In this document: in pieces, positions 60,855 through 64,000 of the stretch | Numbering within the stretch: the first letter of the stretch is position 1 | Layout: the number at the start of each line of letters is the position of its first letter | From: an uncultured Collinsella sp. | GTDB lineage: Bacteria; Actinomycetota; Coriobacteriia; Coriobacteriales; Coriobacteriaceae | Assembly (NCBI GenBank): GCA_902494035.1 | Contig: CABURV010000002.1 | Coordinates: 1 to 64,000, forward strand | Direction: 5' to 3' | DNA length: 64,000 nt | Program-made: the position numbers and the translations under genes | Notes under the pieces: generated by a model | What the model was told of the DNA's origin: nothing | What the model saw: the letters and a program-made list of their open reading frames with translations, nothing else | The model's database searches: none

Positions 60855-61778
60855 ATGGATATCAGCCGCTTTGGCGAATTCGCCATCTTAGCGCAGTCAC
60901 GCACGTTTCTTGATGCGGCGGAACTGCTTTTCATGTCGCAATCAACCCTCTCCAAGCACATCATGGCAATGGAGCACGAGCTCGGCTGCAAGCTCATCGA
61001 TCGAAGCCAGCGCCACGTAACACTCACCGCGCAAGGTGAAGCGCTCCTCCCCTATGCGCAAAAAATTGCGACGCTTCAGCACCGCTATCTTGCCGCCATT
61101 CAAATAGGCGCAGGTGAGCCGCTCGAGCACCTCACCGTAGGTTCTATCCCCATTATGGCCCCTTATGGGATCACGGACGCCGTCATCGATTTTCAGCAGG
61201 CGAACCCCTCATATTCTGTTGAGCTCATCGAGGGCGAGGGCGACACACTCAAGCGCATGCTCCTGCACGAGGACATTGACCTGGCCTTCATCCGTGACGG
61301 CGGCGCCATCGAGCCGGAGTTCAAAAAGATTCCCTTTACGACCGACCGGCTCGTGGCCGTCCTTCCACTCGACCATCCGCTCGCCGAACGTGACGCCGTC
61401 GAGATAGACGACCTTATCGACGAGAATTTCCTCATGCTTCCCCAAGGCTCGTTCGTAAGCGAGCTCGTCCTTTCCCTTTGTCGCGAAGCTGAATTTGGCC
61501 CACGTGTTACGTTCACCGGCAAACGAGCCGAGAACATCATCTCTCTTGTCGCACGCGGCGCCGGTGTCTCATTCCTCATGCGCAAGCCGGCGGAATCGCT
61601 TGCCAGCGGAAAGGTAGCCCTGGTGCCGCTTGAGCCCGCGACGACCTCCGAGGTCAGGCTCTACCTCAAGCGAAACGCCGCGCACTCGCAGGCGGTCGTC
61701 TCGTTCATCGGCTTCCTCCCCTACCGTCAGCTCCTGCAGGGCGACCGTGCGTCTTCCACCGCGGCACGACCGTCATAA
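60855..61778 (+). CDS. LysR-family transcriptional regulator
   Basis: 307 residues. The N-terminal helix-turn-helix (FAILAQSRTFLDAAELLFMSQ and STLSKHIMAMEHELGCKL) is followed by the substrate-binding domain, with IPIMAPYGITDAV and VELIEGEGDTL at the start of the effector fold. The target genes and effector are unknown; LysR genes often control a divergent neighbour, but none is divergent here. Ribosome binding site GGAGG. Terminates at the hairpin at 61841-61881, which it shares with the convergent PTS gene. Confidence 0.93.
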   Translation: MDISRFGEFAILAQSRTFLDAAELLFMSQSTLSKHIMAMEHELGCKLIDRSQRHVTLTAQGEALLPYAQKIATLQHRYLAAIQIGAGEPLEHLTVGSIPIMAPYGITDAVIDFQQANPSYSVELIEGEGDTLKRMLLHEDIDLAFIRDGGAIEPEFKKIPFTTDRLVAVLPLDHPLAERDAVEIDDLIDENFLMLPQGSFVSELVLSLCREAEFGPRVTFTGKRAENIISLVARGAGVSFLMRKPAESLASGKVALVPLEPATTSEVRLYLKRNAAHSQAVVSFIGFLPYRQLLQGDRASSTAARPS

Positions 61779-61840
61779 TCCCCGCTGCTCCACAACCGCA
61801 GACTTGTGTCCGCAAACACGCTGACAACGGCACAAAACAC

Positions 61841-61881
61841 AAATATGCCTCGGGCGGCACGTCGCCGTCCGAGGCATATTT
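61841..61881. terminator. Bidirectional terminator between the LysR and PTS genes
   Basis: AAATATGCCTCGG and CCGAGGCATATTT, perfect over 13 bases, with an inner CGGC/GCCG. A and T runs on both sides let it serve both convergent genes. Confidence 0.9.
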
Positions 61882-61901
61882 AGTTAAAGTGCGCAGAAAG
61901 A

Positions 61902-63344
61902 CTAGTCCACCGAGATGTTGAGTGCCTTACCGCCCTCGTCCTTCTTGGTACCGATCGCCATAGCGGCGACAAGAGCCAGAACGAAAGCGACCACACCGGA
62001 GATGACAAGGCCGATAAAGCCCGTGTCGATGCCGGCAGGGTTAATAAAGCTCGGGAAACCGAGCGGGCCGGAGGCGCCGAAGGCATAGAGCTTGGCACCC
62101 ATGAGGCCGGCAATGGCGCCGCCTACACCAGCGGAAATAAAGGTTGCCCACATAAGGCGCTTACGCGGCAGCAAGATGGCGTAAAGCGCAGGCTCGTTGA
62201 CACCGAAAATCGAAGAGACAAGGGCGGGAATGTTGACGGCAGCATTTTCCTCGGAGTCCTTGGTTCGGATGATCATGCCAAGCACAGCGCCGGCGATGGC
62301 ACAACCGCCTGCATACACGAGCGGGTTAATGAGGTCATAGCCGTAGGTTGCGACATCGAGGAACCACAGCGGGATGATGCCCCAGTGCAGGCCGAACATG
62401 ACGAGCAGGCTCCAGAACGTGCCGATGACGAAGCCGGCGATGGCGGGTTGGAAGTTGATGAGCATCAGAATGATCTGGGCAACGATGTTGGAGAGGACCG
62501 TCATGACCGGACCGACCACAAGCAGGCCAAGGATGCCGCAAATGAGGAGCGTCAGGATGTTGGAGAAGAACGAGCTCACAAGCGCGGGCAGCGCGTTAGA
62601 AAGGGCCTTGTGCACCTTGGAGGCAATCCAGACGATAAAGATCGCAGGCAGAATCGTCGATGAGTAATTCTGCATGATCAGCGGGATGCCAAAAATATCA
62701 CCGTAGACATTGGACTCGAAGACCGTACCGGCGCCGAGCGTGTAGAGCGGATCTCCGCCCATAAGGGCAACGAGCGTCGGATAGACGAGGATACCGCCGA
62801 GCGCCATTCCCATAACGGGCTTAAGTCCGAACTTCTTGGCCGACGTCCAGCCAATGATTAGCGGAAAGTAATAGAAGACCGAATCTCCGATTGCCGAGAG
62901 CGTCACATACGTATTGCTGTCCTTGGCAAGCCAACCGGCAACCGTGCAGAGCGCGAGCATCGACTTGATAAAGCCACCGGCCATAAGCACGCCAAGAACC
63001 GGTTGCAGAATCTCGGAGATGATGGCCAGCAGACGCGAGAATGGATCGCCCTTTTTGACGTCGTCGCCTTCATCGATATCGAGTGCGGGTTTGGAGTCGA
63101 ACCCGCCAATCTGAACAAGGTCGTTGTAGACGGCCTCGACAGTGGCACCAATCACGACCTGATACTGTCCGCCGGCCTGGATGACGTCAACGACGCCCTT
63201 CGTCGCCTTAAGCTCATTGGTCTGGGCGAGCGATTCATCCTTGAGGTGGAAGCGGAGACGCGTAATGCAGTGGCTCACGTCTAACACATTGTCTCGACCA
63301 CCGACCTTTGTGATGATTTCATCGCAAAGCTTCTGGTATTTCAT
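61902..63344 (-). CDS. PTS beta-glucoside-type EIIBC component
   Basis: 480 residues from the ATG at 63344, with AAAGGAG six bases upstream. Residues 1-90 are the EIIB domain with the phospho-Cys in LDVSHCITRLRFHLKD (C26); residues 100-465 are the EIIC membrane domain (SRLLAIISEILQPVLGVLMAGGFIK, LPAIFIVWIASKVHKAL, GFVIGTFWSLLVMFGLHWG). There is no EIIA domain, so EIIA must come from another gene. The family takes up and phosphorylates beta-glucosides or related disaccharides; sucrose and trehalose types share this architecture. The neighbouring hydrolase-like gene may or may not be functionally linked. Confidence 0.93.
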   Translation of the reverse strand: MKYQKLCDEIITKVGGRDNVLDVSHCITRLRFHLKDESLAQTNELKATKGVVDVIQAGGQYQVVIGATVEAVYNDLVQIGGFDSKPALDIDEGDDVKKGDPFSRLLAIISEILQPVLGVLMAGGFIKSMLALCTVAGWLAKDSNTYVTLSAIGDSVFYYFPLIIGWTSAKKFGLKPVMGMALGGILVYPTLVALMGGDPLYTLGAGTVFESNVYGDIFGIPLIMQNYSSTILPAIFIVWIASKVHKALSNALPALVSSFFSNILTLLICGILGLLVVGPVMTVLSNIVAQIILMLINFQPAIAGFVIGTFWSLLVMFGLHWGIIPLWFLDVATYGYDLINPLVYAGGCAIAGAVLGMIIRTKDSEENAAVNIPALVSSIFGVNEPALYAILLPRKRLMWATFISAGVGGAIAGLMGAKLYAFGASGPLGFPSFINPAGIDTGFIGLVISGVVAFVLALVAAMAIGTKKDEGGKALNISVD

Positions 63345-63537
63345 GGAATTCTCCTTTTTCTGAGCGGGGTATAGCATCGATTTCATGCCTCCGTAGTCGA
63401 CGTGGGAGGGCAAGGAACCCACTTCCCCCTTTGAAATCCGCGGACGCACGTACGCCCGGGATGCGAAACGGCAGAGAAGATGGAAGATGCCGATCACATG
63501 GCGGCGAGCCTCATTGGCCCATGTCACGCAATCAGGT
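63345..63537. promoter_or_regulatory. Intergenic region upstream of the PTS gene
   Basis: 193 bases separating two minus-strand genes. The GGTATAGCA at 63368-63376, read on the minus strand as TGCTATACC, could be an extended -10 for the PTS gene. There is no obvious RAT-type antiterminator target. Confidence 0.25.
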
Positions 63538-64000
63538 CTACAAACGCGAATCTGCTGCGCCGAGAAGTCTCGTCGTCTGGCAGAACTTGTCACACAGACG
63601 TTCCGGTTCGCCCTGGGGAATCTGAGTACGCTCGGTCTCAAAGGAGAGGCCGTACTCGCGTGCCGGAAGGAAATACTCGAAATAGCCGTTGGTGTAACCG
63701 CAAACTATTCCCTCGACCGGGCATTCGCGCTTCATGCGAATACCCAAGTCGCTGCCGAGCTCACTCGGGAACACAAAGAGATGCAGGCCGCCCAAACTGA
63801 TGACGGCACACTTAAGCGTGAGCGAAAAGTCGTCATGGGCAACGGTGTGATAGAACGTCTGAGGCTCGATGCGGTCGAGAACGACCTCGCGATCGAGCTT
63901 GATCTGGGAAATCGCCTCGGCAAGACCGGTCGAAACGCGCTCGACCTCGGGAATGCCGCGTCCCTGGCGAAAATTGCGGTCGCTACAGTCGCCAGCAGCA
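63538..64000 (-). CDS. Neutral/alkaline ceramidase-like hydrolase, C-terminal part (cut by window edge)
   Basis: At least 154 C-terminal residues; the frame is open past base 64000. The sequence VISLGGLHLFVFPSELGSDLG followed by RMKRECPVEGIVCGYTNGYFEYFLPAREYG resembles the region of neutral/alkaline non-lysosomal ceramidase-like proteins (FPSE ... GYTNGY-YLP). It is a loose match without the N-terminal zinc motif, which lies outside the window. Substrate and exact family are uncertain. Confidence 0.45.
   Translation of the reverse strand, partial: AAGDCSDRNFRQGRGIPEVERVSTGLAEAISQIKLDREVVLDRIEPQTFYHTVAHDDFSLTLKCAVISLGGLHLFVFPSELGSDLGIRMKRECPVEGIVCGYTNGYFEYFLPAREYGLSFETERTQIPQGEPERLCDKFCQTTRLLGAADSRL

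Noticed and set aside
1..64000. tRNA, rRNA, CRISPR arrays, prophage or IS transposase genes
   Set aside because: Looked for on both strands; no cloverleaf-like sequence, spacer-repeat array or transposase motif was seen.

Overview
The window is high-GC bacterial DNA with short intergenic gaps and many coupled operons. Gene content points to the Coriobacteriia, most likely Collinsella or a close relative: a single-chain PurL of about 1,250 residues of the type common in Clostridia, an N-terminal-rubredoxin ('reverse') rubrerythrin, an Etf-linked FAD lactate dehydrogenase, an RGG-tailed winged-helix protein, and a divergent pdxR/pdxST locus. This assignment is an inference from gene content, not a database match. 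I see no rRNA, tRNA, CRISPR array, transposase or prophage gene.

Layout. 1-10 kb: recJ (partial), a BASS-family transporter, cutC with a DUF4931 gene, and a complete branched-chain amino acid ABC operon (livK, livH, livM, livG, livF), followed by a small relic of a second livK. 10-22 kb: hom, a Kef-type antiporter, purL, a DMT exporter, a GGDEF protein, a KdgT-like permease and azlCD. 22-27 kb: an HD hydrolase, then lctD-etfB-etfA, which resembles an electron-confurcating lactate dehydrogenase. 27-30 kb: five small secreted or anchored proteins of unknown function, one with an LAQTG sorting signal. 30-37 kb: a DUF554 protein, then a three-gene TerB/BrxD-like ATPase/Lhr-like helicase operon, the best candidate here for a poorly described DNA-processing or defence system. 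37-46 kb: RNA-modification and RNA-helicase genes (elp3, trmB, a DUF3516 helicase) with two other methyltransferase-fold proteins and a membrane XRE/DUF4097 pair. 46-52 kb: DUF2130, metallophosphoesterase, HIRAN, and an ALDH/Fe-ADH operon with operator-like palindromes. 52-58 kb: rubrerythrin, a nuclease-like protein bracketed by two 123-nt palindromic repeats, and pdxR with pdxST. 58-64 kb: RGG protein, DHA2 exporter, a deformylase-like protein, LysR, a PTS EIIBC, and a partial ceramidase-like hydrolase.

The most striking noncoding signals are: (1) two copies of a structured 3-prime element (near 4.75 kb and 57.7 kb) whose conserved single-stranded segments are identical while ten stem pairs covary; (2) the 123-nt palindromic repeats at 52.9 and 54.3 kb, each of which supplies the last codons and the stop codon of a gene; and (3) a tandem array of palindromic units at 11.65-11.83 kb. 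Many long open frames antisense to the real genes are by-products of the GC-rich codon usage and are not annotated.
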